Of a stretch of 64,000 bases of DNA, positions 23,335-33,800 are shown in pieces (position 1 is the stretch's first letter; each line of letters begins with the position of its first letter). Both the position numbers and the translations under genes were made by a program. Below the pieces are notes generated by a model. It was not told the origin of the DNA, searched no databases, and saw only the letters and a list, made by a program, of their open reading frames with translations. This stretch comes from Platynereis dumerilii (lineage: Eukaryota > Annelida > Polychaeta > Phyllodocida > Nereididae), in NCBI GenBank assembly GCA_026936325.1, contig JAPTHN010000037.1, forward strand, positions 2,605,013 to 2,669,012. Direction: 5' to 3'.

Positions 23335-24414
23335 ATGGAGATTTACAGCACCGACCAAACCGATATTGACGATACTCACACAGAAAGTGCAACTTCAAGT
23401 TTATCTGATGGCAGTCCTATTTTTGGATACAACCAACCGAAGAAGTTCGAAGATCTGGCTTTAGCGACACATATAACATTTTCTATAATTGGAGTAATTA
23501 TTGGTTTTACTAATATCATTATCATTATGGCAGTTGTGAAATATAAAAGTTTGAGAACTTCTACCAATGTATTGATAGTCAGCATGGCATTGGCTGATTT
23601 AATGAATTGTCCAGCATTGTTGCTTATGAGAATCCACAACTATGTTGACAGTATCAAAAATAATGAATTTAACCTGAAGATTGTAAACAACATATCTCTG
23701 ACTCTTGCAGTCGCATCAGTAACTATGTCGACGCTGTCTTTCTTCCTGATTGCAATTGAACGTTGGATCGCTGTGACTTTCCCTTTGCAATTCAGGACAA
23801 TTGTCTCAATCAAAAAAATTCTGATAGTTGCTATCTTTTCATGGGTGTATGGTTTTACTGTGAGCTGTACTATCATAAGTTTCTACACTTGGGAAAAGCC
23901 AATGGCTTTCTTTCTTAAGCCGTATGCGTTACGTGAATATATGCCGAAACCTGCATTCATCTATCTCGGGCCCTTCCACTATGCGTTCTTTCTTTGTTCT
24001 TCAATGCTTATCTATATCTCGATTGCAATCCAAATGAAGCGCAGGAACTCCGCATTTACAAACAAGGCAAGCGCTAACCTGAAACAGAGCACCAAGCGAG
24101 TCACTCAAATGACATTCACTGTCCTTATTCTTTTTCTGAGTATCTGCATTCCATTCACTTTCCTTCCTGAGCTGAAGCCTGACGTATTTAACAGTTCCTT
24201 CGCCGGACAAGTGGGTTTTACTATTATGCTTGTGTTGATTAATAGCAATTCTTTTATGAACATATTTGTCTACGCCTGGAAGAGTGAAGCATTTCGCACA
24301 GCATTCACTGACATGCTTTGTCTCAAAAGAAGAGGAACCTCAAAAGATTCCAACTCAGCGGAAACACCCTGCGATACTACAGATGCTGAAAAGAATATAA
24401 AGATCCATCCATAA
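23335..24414 (+). CDS. Rhodopsin-class (class A) G-protein-coupled receptor, orphan
   Basis: A 359-residue seven-helix receptor of the plasma membrane, encoded without an intron from ATG 23335 to TAA. Helices lie at about 42-70, 76-98, 117-141, 161-184, 209-233, 256-278 and 290-313. Class A landmarks are present: Asn60 in helix 1, LADL with Asp88 in helix 2, ERW at 142-144 in place of DRY, Trp170 in helix 4 and Pro273 in helix 6. Several are altered. NPxxY reads NIFVY (309-313), the helix 6 CWxP reads CIP, and the usual helix 3 cysteine is absent, so the standard extracellular disulfide is probably missing. The N-terminus (about 40 residues) is acidic and Ser/Thr-rich with no signal peptide; the tail after KRRG is Ser/Thr-rich. 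Ligand and G protein cannot be told. I chose this start because the upstream in-frame codons cross the splice acceptor and include no ATG. The frame is unbroken, so it is likely a live gene, perhaps of a large lineage-specific receptor family. Confidence 0.9.
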   Translation: MEIYSTDQTDIDDTHTESATSSLSDGSPIFGYNQPKKFEDLALATHITFSIIGVIIGFTNIIIIMAVVKYKSLRTSTNVLIVSMALADLMNCPALLLMRIHNYVDSIKNNEFNLKIVNNISLTLAVASVTMSTLSFFLIAIERWIAVTFPLQFRTIVSIKKILIVAIFSWVYGFTVSCTIISFYTWEKPMAFFLKPYALREYMPKPAFIYLGPFHYAFFLCSSMLIYISIAIQMKRRNSAFTNKASANLKQSTKRVTQMTFTVLILFLSICIPFTFLPELKPDVFNSSFAGQVGFTIMLVLINSNSFMNIFVYAWKSEAFRTAFTDMLCLKRRGTSKDSNSAETPCDTTDAEKNIKIHP

Positions 24415-24800
24415 TTTGGTTTGGAGGTCTCCGCCTAGTTGACACATTGCAGAGGGTAAAAAGAGCTATCAAGAACTGCTCGCCCCTAAGTAAGTGGGAT
24501 TTACCAAAGGGTTTTTCAGTTCCCAACAACTGGGGAATTAGTGATTACCCAAATACTCTTGATGAGGTCATATCCATATACTTGCTAGGTTAAACACAAA
24601 TTCATTTTTGAAATGATGATCTGACTGACAGCGACATCAAAGAGCATGCTGTTTGTGACTGTTCTGTTACAACAGATTTTTACTGACTGCAATTTATAAT
24701 TGATGAAGGTCCCTTATATGATTATTTGAAAAGACGATATTTTGACTGTATATATATTGTGAATGATACGATTGATAAATAAAATACTTAAACTGCATCG
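24415..24800 (+). other. Probable 3' untranslated region of the receptor
   Basis: Noncoding sequence between the TAA stop and an AATAAA signal at 24778-24783, the first canonical signal downstream. The length of about 370 bases is ordinary. Confidence 0.6.
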
Positions 24801-25635
24801 GGAATGATGATTTTATTCTTTCTGTAGATTTTGACAGGCAATAATTTTTTTTCTCATAGTAATGAATTCATCTTAAGGAGGATCAGTTTTAGAATATTCC
24901 ACATTGTCGCGTCATATTCATCCGTGAGTCAGCTGAATATACTTCATGTAGTGGTTTGTATTCTACTGTATATTATTTGTAAAGCATACATGCAGTGTCA
25001 AGCACTGTTGATTAAAATCCTGAAATAATTAGAATTTTCATAATATCAGGACTAAAATATTCTAAAATTTGCCTTTCAATGTCTTGAATTGCAAAGATTT
25101 GTTTCTCGGACAATAGATTTATGTATAAATAATATTATGAATCATTTTCAGTGGCTCAGCATTACTTGAAATCTTTTCTTGGTGGTCTGTAAAAATGGTT
25201 CATTTTTACTTTTTAAAAAATTAAAATTGCATCAGAATGGTCCAAGATGTCACTATGGGGTTTTCTTTGGTTCAAGACAGGTACTGCAGGTTGTGGCTTA
25301 AAACTTGCTCCAGCAATACCTGTGAACTTTATTTGTCATATCTTCCTAACTGTTGCTTTAATAAATGTCACAGTAGGGCACAATCAAGATATTCAATCTC
25401 AATTGATATACCCAAGGCATTTTCCATTCTTATGAATTATTATCCACATTCTATGTCTAAAGGCGGGGTTGATTGCTTTATGCTGGTGTATCATGTTTTT
25501 GCAAATATTGCCAAATTGCTGCTTTAAATCATGCCATTGACATTTTTTAGGAGTGCTTTTGACATACTGTTGCCCACTTTAATTTGTTTGAAATTTTGAG
25601 GTCTGGTCAAGAGGCGGGTCTCTCATCTTGGACAA
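24801..25635. other. Unassigned stretch
   Basis: No gene or repeat family is recognised. The overlapping plus-strand frames at 25237-25527 lack domain signatures. Confidence 0.35.
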
Positions 25636-25639
25636 ATGG

Positions 25640-25935
25640 ATAAACTGTTTTACTGGAGACCTATCTTGGCTTTTCTTGGCATTCTCCAGGTAGCATTTGC
25701 TCTGGAAGATCCGCGTGAAACATTGTGCATTCGTTTAATACCCAAGGTTTGAACCCATGCAGCTAAAACCTTCATGCCTGAACTGTCATCATCCCGCTGC
25801 CAAACCGCTTGATGTTGTTGCATTCTACACTGGTATTGACTTTGTCAGAATCGAAAGTTAATAAAACCCCTTTGTATGAAAATGACAATGAACCATTCTT
25901 TCATCAGCAGTAATCAATGCAAAAACAATCACCTG
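25640..25935 (+). repeat. Local direct repeat R4, copy a
   Basis: Aligns to 26645-26925, about 1 kb downstream in the same orientation. Shared blocks include GCATTTGCTCTGGAAGATCC and TTGTCAGAATCGAAAGTTAA. No coding potential is shared. Confidence 0.75.
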
Positions 25936-26644
25936 ACTTCTATTTGAGTTATGACCATGAAATGTTGCATTGGTCTGGCTGAATATCCAGGCTTAGTGTC
26001 TGGAACAGTTCATTGACAAACATTGAAAATCTGCTGCAGCGGGACATATTTTGTGAGACTGCATCAAAAACCAAAATCACAACCAATTCAATTTGAAGCA
26101 AAGCACAATTTTGTATTAAATCCATCAGAATCCAATTTTTTTAGTTCACAGATAACGAAAAATGATTCCCTTGACCCCTTCAAGCATTTTTACCGCATTT
26201 TGTTGGCTTTTGGTTGAATTTTAGCCCAAATTGGTGTTTTTCACATTTCCTTGGTCACATCCTCTTAAAACATGTTGTGTCCTAAGGTTGGATAACTACC
26301 CCCAATGAGACAATTTCTTGCAATGCAATCTTACTGAAGTTCTTTGTTAAAACTTGAAATCATTAACATGGGGATATGGTGGGTATGCTCCACATTACAG
26401 CCTCATTCAACTTTGCAAATCCAAAAATTTGAAAAAACCATACAAAATTGTGTCTGGCTCTTTGAAAAAATCAACAGATTTTCTTCAAACCTTCAAAAGC
26501 TTTGGCAAAGCAGTTAATTAGCAGGCTTGGAAGGTTACAAAAACTTATCTTCCGTACTTTCCAAGCTCTGCCTCTTTTTAAGAGGTGTGCATTTTAATTG
26601 TGAGCGCTTTATAAGTTAGCAAGAAATAAATTATGTCATCTGAT
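25936..26644. other. Unassigned spacer between R4 copies
   Basis: No gene, RNA or inverted repeat is recognised. If R4 arose by local duplication, this is the intervening sequence. Confidence 0.35.
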
Positions 26645-26925
26645 TGACATCCAGGTGGCATTTGCTCTGGAAGATCCACTTGAAACATGTTGTGTTCGTC
26701 ACCCAAGTTTGAACCCATGCAGCCAAAACCTTCATGCCTGAACTGTCATTATCTCGCCGCTGACTGACTGATGTCGTTGGATTCTACACTGGTATTGACT
26801 TTGTCAGAATCGAAAGTTAATAAAACACCCCTGTGTGATATTTTTTCCCTTTGTATGAAATGACGATTAACCATTCTTTCATCAGCGGTAATCAATGCAA
26901 AAACGATCTCCTGGCATCAGAAACT
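26645..26925 (+). repeat. Local direct repeat R4, copy b
   Basis: Second copy of the unit at 25640-25935. It differs by substitutions and small indels, including an insertion near 26835 (GTGTGATATTTTTTCCC). Confidence 0.75.
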
Positions 26926-26989
26926 GGTCTTACTCAGTTCTACTGTGCTAAATTTTCACTTGAGTTATTTTCATTCATTGAACTGCCGG

Positions 26990-27220
26990 CCAGATGTATC
27001 CTGAACAAGTCCTATCAAATACATTGAAATGAGGTGTCAATTTGTCATAAGGCAACTGTGACCTCATTGGAGAGTGGAGTAACTCATCAAATGGCTTGCC
27101 ACGATAATATTGCAAGTATAGGCTATGATCTCACTAACTGCTTACACGTCATATAGTTTAACATGGCATGCATAGGGCTCTGACCTCACAAGGAACTTTT
27201 GCGCTTATTTATGGTAGACC
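26990..27220 (+). repeat. Dispersed repeat R5, copy a
   Basis: Contains the family blocks AAGTATAGGCTATGAYCTCA and GACCTCACAAGGAAC. Related copies lie at 35525-35765 and 62990-63110 on the plus strand, and at 43985-44150 and 57358-57510 on the minus strand. No reading frame is conserved, and no tRNA-like promoter is seen. Confidence 0.7.
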
Positions 27221-27399
27221 TGCTACAAATGTATAGATGGTGCAAATGTTTATGCCTTACCCTATATATATACAGCAAATTTCCCGATTCCTCAATATTC
27301 TGGGTTTTGTAGGCCTACAATTTGTGGAGTCTTTGCCCTATTATATCAGTGTAAGAATGTTCTACAAATAAAATTTGAGAAGATTCCAGTATCGAAACA

Positions 27400-28060
27400 A
27401 TACCTTCACTGCAAAATAGCAAAGCAACCTTAGCCCAAACATACATGTGGAATATACTAGTGTGGAGTAGACACACAACAAGACCATTAGGGACCAGACT
27501 GTGTCTAATTTGTCTGTGTAGACTTCATATTGACAGTGACATCAGTGGAAACGGAAGTGACTTCAAAGGAACACGTTTATTTGGAGGCCACAGAATGTCA
27601 GTTTTGATTTTTCAGATTTGCGTCTGGTTGACAAAAAGAGGGAAAGCCTGCAAATGAGCTTACTTGTTGCGTAATCTCGGAAAACTTTCGTTACTCAGTG
27701 ACTCAGTGCTACTGAAAATTCCTGGATATAGATGTAAAAGGAGTGACACTGTTAAATGTCACTGAATGGTTCATGTTATATCTTGAAATGTGAACCCTTC
27801 GAGACCAAAATTCAAGAAAGCTGCAAAAAGGAGATCAGTTATATTTTGATAACCATGTTTTTCAGCATCTGTTGTCACAGTTGGGAGATGCAAGTGATTC
27901 CTTTTGGCTGTTCGAGAGAGTGAATGATGTCACTGTAATTTTATCTTTTACTCTGAAATAAGAGGTGAATTGGTCACTGAGACAACAATCATGATGTACC
28001 ACTCGTCTAAGTGTTGCTGACCAAAATCAATATGGTTTTTTTTTGTCAAAACATATCATT
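27400..28060 (+). repeat. Dispersed repeat R3, copy b
   Basis: Near-identical to 13469-13690 in its core and more diverged downstream. One difference is CTCAGTGACTCAGTGCTACTG near 27694, where the other copy reads CTCAAAGTTACTGG. Confidence 0.75.
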
Positions 28061-28960
28061 GAACTCACCACCACAGAATTCATAGAAATTACAAGAGTAA
28101 GATTAACACCAGTGACATCTTTTTTTTCTATTCAAAGCACCAAACAAAAGGAATTTTCATCATCATCCGACTGTTTCCAAGTCTCCTTTTTTTAATTGCC
28201 TCTCCGATCTTTAAAAAAAATTCTACAAACATTTCAGATAAGCTCTGCTGTTGACAATTACATTCATGTACAATGAGCCTGCATACATGGACCGAGGAAA
28301 TTGTAATGAAATCTAGGCACACATATATTCAATTACGAATGCATGTATATGTAGAATCAGGATAAATTTTACCTCAAGCTTATTGGCTGCTTTGTTGTGT
28401 GTGCATTTTAAAAGGATGAAAATTGAAGACCAGACCCCAACAGAAAACAATTTTTTGCCTTTCCACTCAAAGCAAGTCAAAGTGTAATACAGAATGACAC
28501 ACAGGTTTCAAATGTAATACCGTACCATCAGAATTAATTGCAATGCATGGGTGAGGTTTTGCCATTGGGTCAATGTCCTCAACCAAATTGCTTGAAGAAC
28601 CATGGATTCTCAACTGATGAAATGAAATTACTACAAAAGACAGATATTTTAGGTATGTCTCCCAAGAGCTGACACTTTTCAATTCTGTACTCAGATTTAC
28701 ATGTGAATCAAAATTTAATGTATTAAGTGAACCCCTGGGCAAATGTAATTTCAGTTGGGAAGGAGGTTCACTTACTATCCATAAAAAATTTTAACCCATA
28801 TCATATGCAACTATTTCTGGAAAAAGAAAATTGACAGTCTTTCTCTCACATGCCTCAAATACCCTCGTTTGTGATATATCAATTGTCCATCTCATTGTAT
28901 ACGAGTCCATGCTTCCACAGGTAGTCCAATTGAGGTTGTTGGCAATGTTGGCATTGACCA
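28061..28960. other. Unassigned stretch
   Basis: No gene or repeat is recognised. The minus-strand frame at 28467-28742 has no domain signature. Confidence 0.35.
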
Positions 28961-28964
28961 AGTG

Positions 28965-30905
28965 GTAATATACATAAGTACAAACTTGTCAGCATATCTG
29001 GCTATAATCGGTTGGTTTCACTAAATCCCTTTAAAAATATGCAGCATTAATCTGCACGTTGTCCAAACTTGATGGGTCGAAAGTTTGCATTCACTTCAGG
29101 ACTATGGTATTATTATTTCATACCTGTGTCTCCTATTCATAGATAGTTGACTTTTATATCCTAGTGAGTTAAAACAAAGCTTCAGACAAATTATTCGCAA
29201 AGTTTTTTTGCTGCATTTGTAAATTCAGTACATACTATTTAAGCTCCCCGACACAATATTTCATTTTCTTCATAAGTCATAATTGGATCATCCAAACAGT
29301 ATAGAAGACAACAGGATGCAAGTTATAAATACACAAGAATAGTACATCATTTGGAGTTATTGGGAAGCATTTTATGATACCAAATTTGTCGGTAGAGTGC
29401 TTAGTTGGTAGTTTGAAGACTTGCAAGGTCATCGGTGCGCTGCAGAGAACTGGACAAAGAGCCAAAACTGAGAGCAGCTGACAACGAAAAAAGTCAGAAT
29501 GGCAGAAAAGAATCCATGGATGATTAAGAACAAAATCTGCATGCAATGATTTGGGGTAGTCTGGGAAAAAGTTGTGGACTCGCATACTGAGGTGGGCATA
29601 ATGTTGCGGACAACTCCGAGGATGCAAATATGGAGATAAGCCAGACCTGTGAGAATACCATGTGAAATTTGCTCTTAGGCAAGCCAATTCCTACATAAAC
29701 TGTTTATATAGGTGTTCGCATACTAATGAGAAAATTTGACTCAAGATAAGCTTTTATTCTCACAGAAGTGGCTTCTTTCTACCTTTCACATCAAGACTCC
29801 TTCTCCATGTTATACACGCATCAATGTGCTAGTCCACAGTCCACACCTTCACCCCACACTCTCCAAGGTCACTAGATTTCTTATAGTCACTCTTGGAAGC
29901 TATTATACCATTCTGGCTATCATTTTTATGTAAACTATTGTCGGTTTGGCCCTTCATCATGGAACGACCAACTACATACAGTATCAGATGAAAGTTTAGG
30001 CCGCGTCCATTTTTTGTCAAGATAATGGAAAATTGGAGATCAGCTGCAAAATTTCTCCATGGATTTTCTTGCCTATGTATCAAGCAAGTTCTACAATAGC
30101 GAAAACTTGATTTATTTTTATCACTTGCTTGAATATGTGTGATAAACAAAGATTTCAGGAGGTCTGAACTTACGGCCTGATGCTGCTTACGTCCGCAAAG
30201 GCGCTTAATGGCATTGTGCATTAGAGGAAAGGTGTCTAAGTTATTCATTGTTATTTTAGACAAGTTATTCAATCATGTATCATTTGATTCCAAGGCAATC
30301 AGTCATGAAACAGCAAAAAAAAAGAAGTTTATAATGGTGATTCAATGAGCCAAAATTGTTAATATATAAATGGTCAACTAAAAAGAACAGAGAAAGTATG
30401 TGTCTGACGCATGTTCATTCTTCTAATGGAGTATGAATACACTTGACACCCAGTCGTACAGCAAAATGGTGTTATTACCTGGGTTTTGTGTAAGAAATGC
30501 CTATTTGAAGTATCATAAAACAATGACCGGAGTGTTTGCATTGACCTGAGCATGTGTCCTGATGAAATCAAACAACTTTTGTTTTGTTCGCTTATGATGA
30601 AAATACAGTCACTTTTATGGAAGGCGCAAAACTGGTCCATTCATTAACATTATGTTTCAGCACACTTTCCTGAGTGGCATTTGTAATTTTGTCTGTGCTG
30701 TGGGAAAAGAACAAAAGTTTGTTGATGGTGTATGCAAACTTTCGACCGTTCTAGTTTGGACAGAGTGCAGATTAATGCTGCATATTTTTAAAGGAATTTG
30801 GTGAAACTGACCAATTATAGCCAAATTCATTAGTTCAATATGTAAGAAATAAGCAACAGAAATGCCAGATATGCTGACCAGTTTGTACCTACGTAATACA
30901 TCTTT
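28965..30905. repeat. 1.9-kb interval bounded by inverted copies
   Basis: Bases 28965-29100 and the complement of 30715-30905 share GTCAGCATATCTGGC, AAAAATATGCAGCATTAATC and GTCGAAAGTTTGCAT in the same order. This could be an old transposon with ~130-base inverted ends, or two dispersed repeats that landed in opposite orientation. The interior, including a 136-residue minus-strand frame at 29277-29687, shows no transposase or other known domain. Confidence 0.55.
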
Positions 30906-31719
30906 TTGTTCAACTGTATGCACATTTTCGACCTCAACTGTATATCCTGTTGCATTTACTTGCTCTCTAGCAGTACTTTGCACCATCATTAGACATGCAC
31001 TACTCGCTCTGTGCTCATTATTCTAAGAATAAACTCTTTTAAAAACCAATTACAAAGCTTTATACTGATGATTTATTAGTGGTAGGTCTGACCACCAAAA
31101 AATGCTCGGTGACGGTGGTTGAAATACTCATATTGACTGATTTGGGATTTGTTGAGCATTGTGAAAAATCTCAGTCTACCCATGTCCCAAAGATTACGGT
31201 ACTAGGGGTTTTACTTTATTCCGTATGAAGGTGTTATAGCCAAAGCTCTGTCTTCGGACTAGTTTTTGTTGTAGGAAGATGGTTCATTTAAGAATATTTT
31301 ATTGCTGCTTCTCGGATTACAATTTCTTTCAGATTTTGGATGAATCATATTTTGAATACACAAGGGAGCTTGTCCGTTTATTGCTTTCCAAGCAAGTTGT
31401 TAACACGAGTTTGAATTGTATTCTGGCCAGGATTGGTAGCCAATGTAGTTGCTTCCTATGCTGGCTGACACTGTCATGCTTTTTCAATGAGGCGAACTGC
31501 CGAGTTTTGGGCTACTTGAAGTTTATTCATTGGGTGCTGATTGTTCCATACAGAAGACCAATTCCATAGTCAAGGTGCATGAGGAGTGACAAACGCATTG
31601 ACTACTGTTTTGCAAGTTTCCTTGTCCGGAGACTTCCTAATTTCTGAAATATTTCTTAAATTGAAAAAGGCATTCTGACACATTTTGTTGACATGTGATT
31701 AAAATCATCTGCCAGGTCA
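30906..31719. other. Unassigned stretch
   Basis: No recognised gene. The 96-residue plus-strand frame at 31279-31569 has no known domain or family resemblance. Confidence 0.35.
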
Positions 31720-32060
31720 ATTTAATTTGTACAGTGACTCTTTGTACCCAATGATGTGTCATCATCATACATTTAACATGGAAACCATACAGGCTGTTTG
31801 ATTAGTCATGATCAAGCCAAGGCCATTTGATTTGTCATAAATTTCTTATTTTAGAGTAAAATATTGCATAATCCTTTCTTTTGTCTGTCACCCACAAGCA
31901 GTGTTTGTTTCCTTTAAACAAATCGACATTGAAAGTTTTGGTGTGATCATGACAAATCATCAGTATAACGACCCAGGGAGGCCTATTTTCACGGTGCAAC
32001 AGTCCACTCTTCTTGCATATAACAAATTTACAGATCATAATATCTGCATCAAACAATCAT
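31720..32060 (+). repeat. Dispersed repeat R6, older copy
   Basis: Aligns to 40040-40394 in the same orientation (shared GGCTGTTTGATTAGTCATGA and GATCATGACAAATCATCAG). Its terminal inverted repeats are eroded, so it is probably an older member of that MITE family. Confidence 0.65.
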
Positions 32061-33001
32061 AAGCATGTTTAAAATATTCATACTGGCATCACTGGCGCAG
32101 AAAAAAACCTAATGTTTGTAGGCGGTTGGACAACCAGAAAGCCTTCTTGTGCATCCGTAAACACCTGCAGATGCATTCCGATAAGTCAGTTGTATAATCA
32201 TAACATAACACTGTAGGAGCTGCACTGTATTGTAAAATTCTGTCTGCAATGAAGCTTTGGTCACAGCAAGACTTGTGTGGACAGCTGAATAGCCAGGAAT
32301 CTTCGTTCCTCATTTTGTTCAAGGATTTTTGTGTGTTGAGGAGCTCTAGAGTTAATTGACATAAGAGCATTTAAACCCTTGACAGGAAGCACCATATATG
32401 TCAAGTCATTACACAGTGGAAGTGTCCTGGAGAATTTCCATTACATTGCCAGGGTAACATTTTGTCACATAGAAAGGCTGAACGTGACTTATATACCCAA
32501 GAAGGCATTTGTGTTGCAATGTTCAGATTGCATGTTGTTTGAAATTTAAACGTCATCTTTTCTATATAACTGTTCTTGGGATTTATGATAAATAGGCCTA
32601 TTACTATATATATTATATATTTGTGATTCAATAAATTTGGATGTCCAATATCAGGACATTGAGTTTAATTGACCTGGAGTAAAATTTAACAAGTTAGATG
32701 CTTCAAAATGATAAAGTTTAGATATTTTTCAATGTTCATTTTCCTTGGTAAGTTTTTTGGTAACTGAAGTAGCCTGAATCTGACCTATAGATCTATTGTC
32801 TATCGATAGATCATAGACACAAGAACTTGCAGAAGTACCATTGCCTGGCTCAATGGTGACAATGACAAAACTTAACAATATATATATGTAGCGCCTCATT
32901 AATTATTTCTCCCTCAAGAAGTCCCATTTCCATCACAAGGGCCAACTATTCGATGTCTATGGGTGCTTAGAAAAACATATAAAAAATAAAACGGACTGAT
33001 T
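32061..33001. other. Unassigned stretch
   Basis: Nothing recognisable; short TA runs at about 32603-32622 and 32876-32887. Confidence 0.35.
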
Positions 33002-33014
33002 ATCTTTGGCAGTC

Positions 33015-33316
33015 TGTTTTTTTGTTTGGTTGTTTGTTTGTGTTTTACGCCTCAGCAGCACTTTAGTGGTCTATATCGAGGAAGGTGATCTCCGTATGAT
33101 GATGAGAAGACTGAGTCTGGTACATACTCTATTAATTCACGGATGCCCAGGGTCTTTCAGTTGCCCCAGCATAGAACACTGGATACAACCCGCCTCCATT
33201 TAATGTGCCATGGGCTCGGACTAAATTGAGTTCCGGGGTGGGATTCGAACCCACGCCCTCAGAGCCAGTGGTTGCGCAAACAAGCACTCTTAACCATTAG
33301 GCCACGGAGGATCTCC
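33015..33316 (-). mobile_element. tRNA-derived SINE with a LINE-type 3' tail
   Basis: Read on the minus strand, the head starts near 33311 with TCCGTGGCCTAATGGTTA (A box) and has GGTTCGAATCC (B box) at about 33240-33250: the internal RNA polymerase III promoter of a tRNA-derived SINE. The body is unrelated to tRNA. The tail (plus strand 33030-33070: GTTTTACGCCTC, GCAGCAC, CTATATCGAGG) matches the 3' end of the LINE at 51081-56783. It is flanked by ATCTTTGGCAGTC (33002-33014) and ATCTCTGGCAGTC (33317-33329), a 12/13 target duplication. The cloverleaf is embedded in the SINE, so this is not a working tRNA gene. Confidence 0.9.
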
Positions 33317-33329
33317 ATCTCTGGCAGTC

Positions 33330-33800
33330 AACAACCCGCCTCCCCCAATAGTTCAGGATAAATTTCTAAGAAACAGTAATGGAAAGCAAAACACATTTTC
33401 ATTTCAATATTTATGTAACAGATCTAAATTTATGATTGAACTTGCAATGTACGGACAACCAGTAATCTCTCATTATCACAATGCAGTTTTCTCCAATGAT
33501 CATCACCAGGACTAATATTCACTGCCTCAGCCAACAATTTGTTAGCCTGTTAATTATCTCACAAATGTTGGTAATAAATGTACATTTTACATCACTGGCT
33601 CATGTGATATTTCTGTAGGCTTATAAAGAGTCGAACAACCAGAAAGCTGACAAGTACATCTTAGAATATCTGGGTGCAAATTAGTTCTTGCAAGTCAAGT
33701 GTTTCTCTTCACTTCCTTTGACGCCATTAATGCACATGTGCACATGAGATTTGAAAGGTTTGAATATGTGCACTGACTAAAAGGTCAACAGCCTTTGGTA
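33330..33800 (-). other. Downstream flank of ABHD15, probably 3' untranslated
   Basis: No other gene is seen between the SINE and the stop codon. I cannot identify a confident minus-strand polyadenylation signal. Confidence 0.4.

Noticed and set aside
33230-33312. tRNA gene with A and B boxes
   Set aside because: It is the head of a SINE with body, LINE-type tail and target duplication, not a free tRNA.
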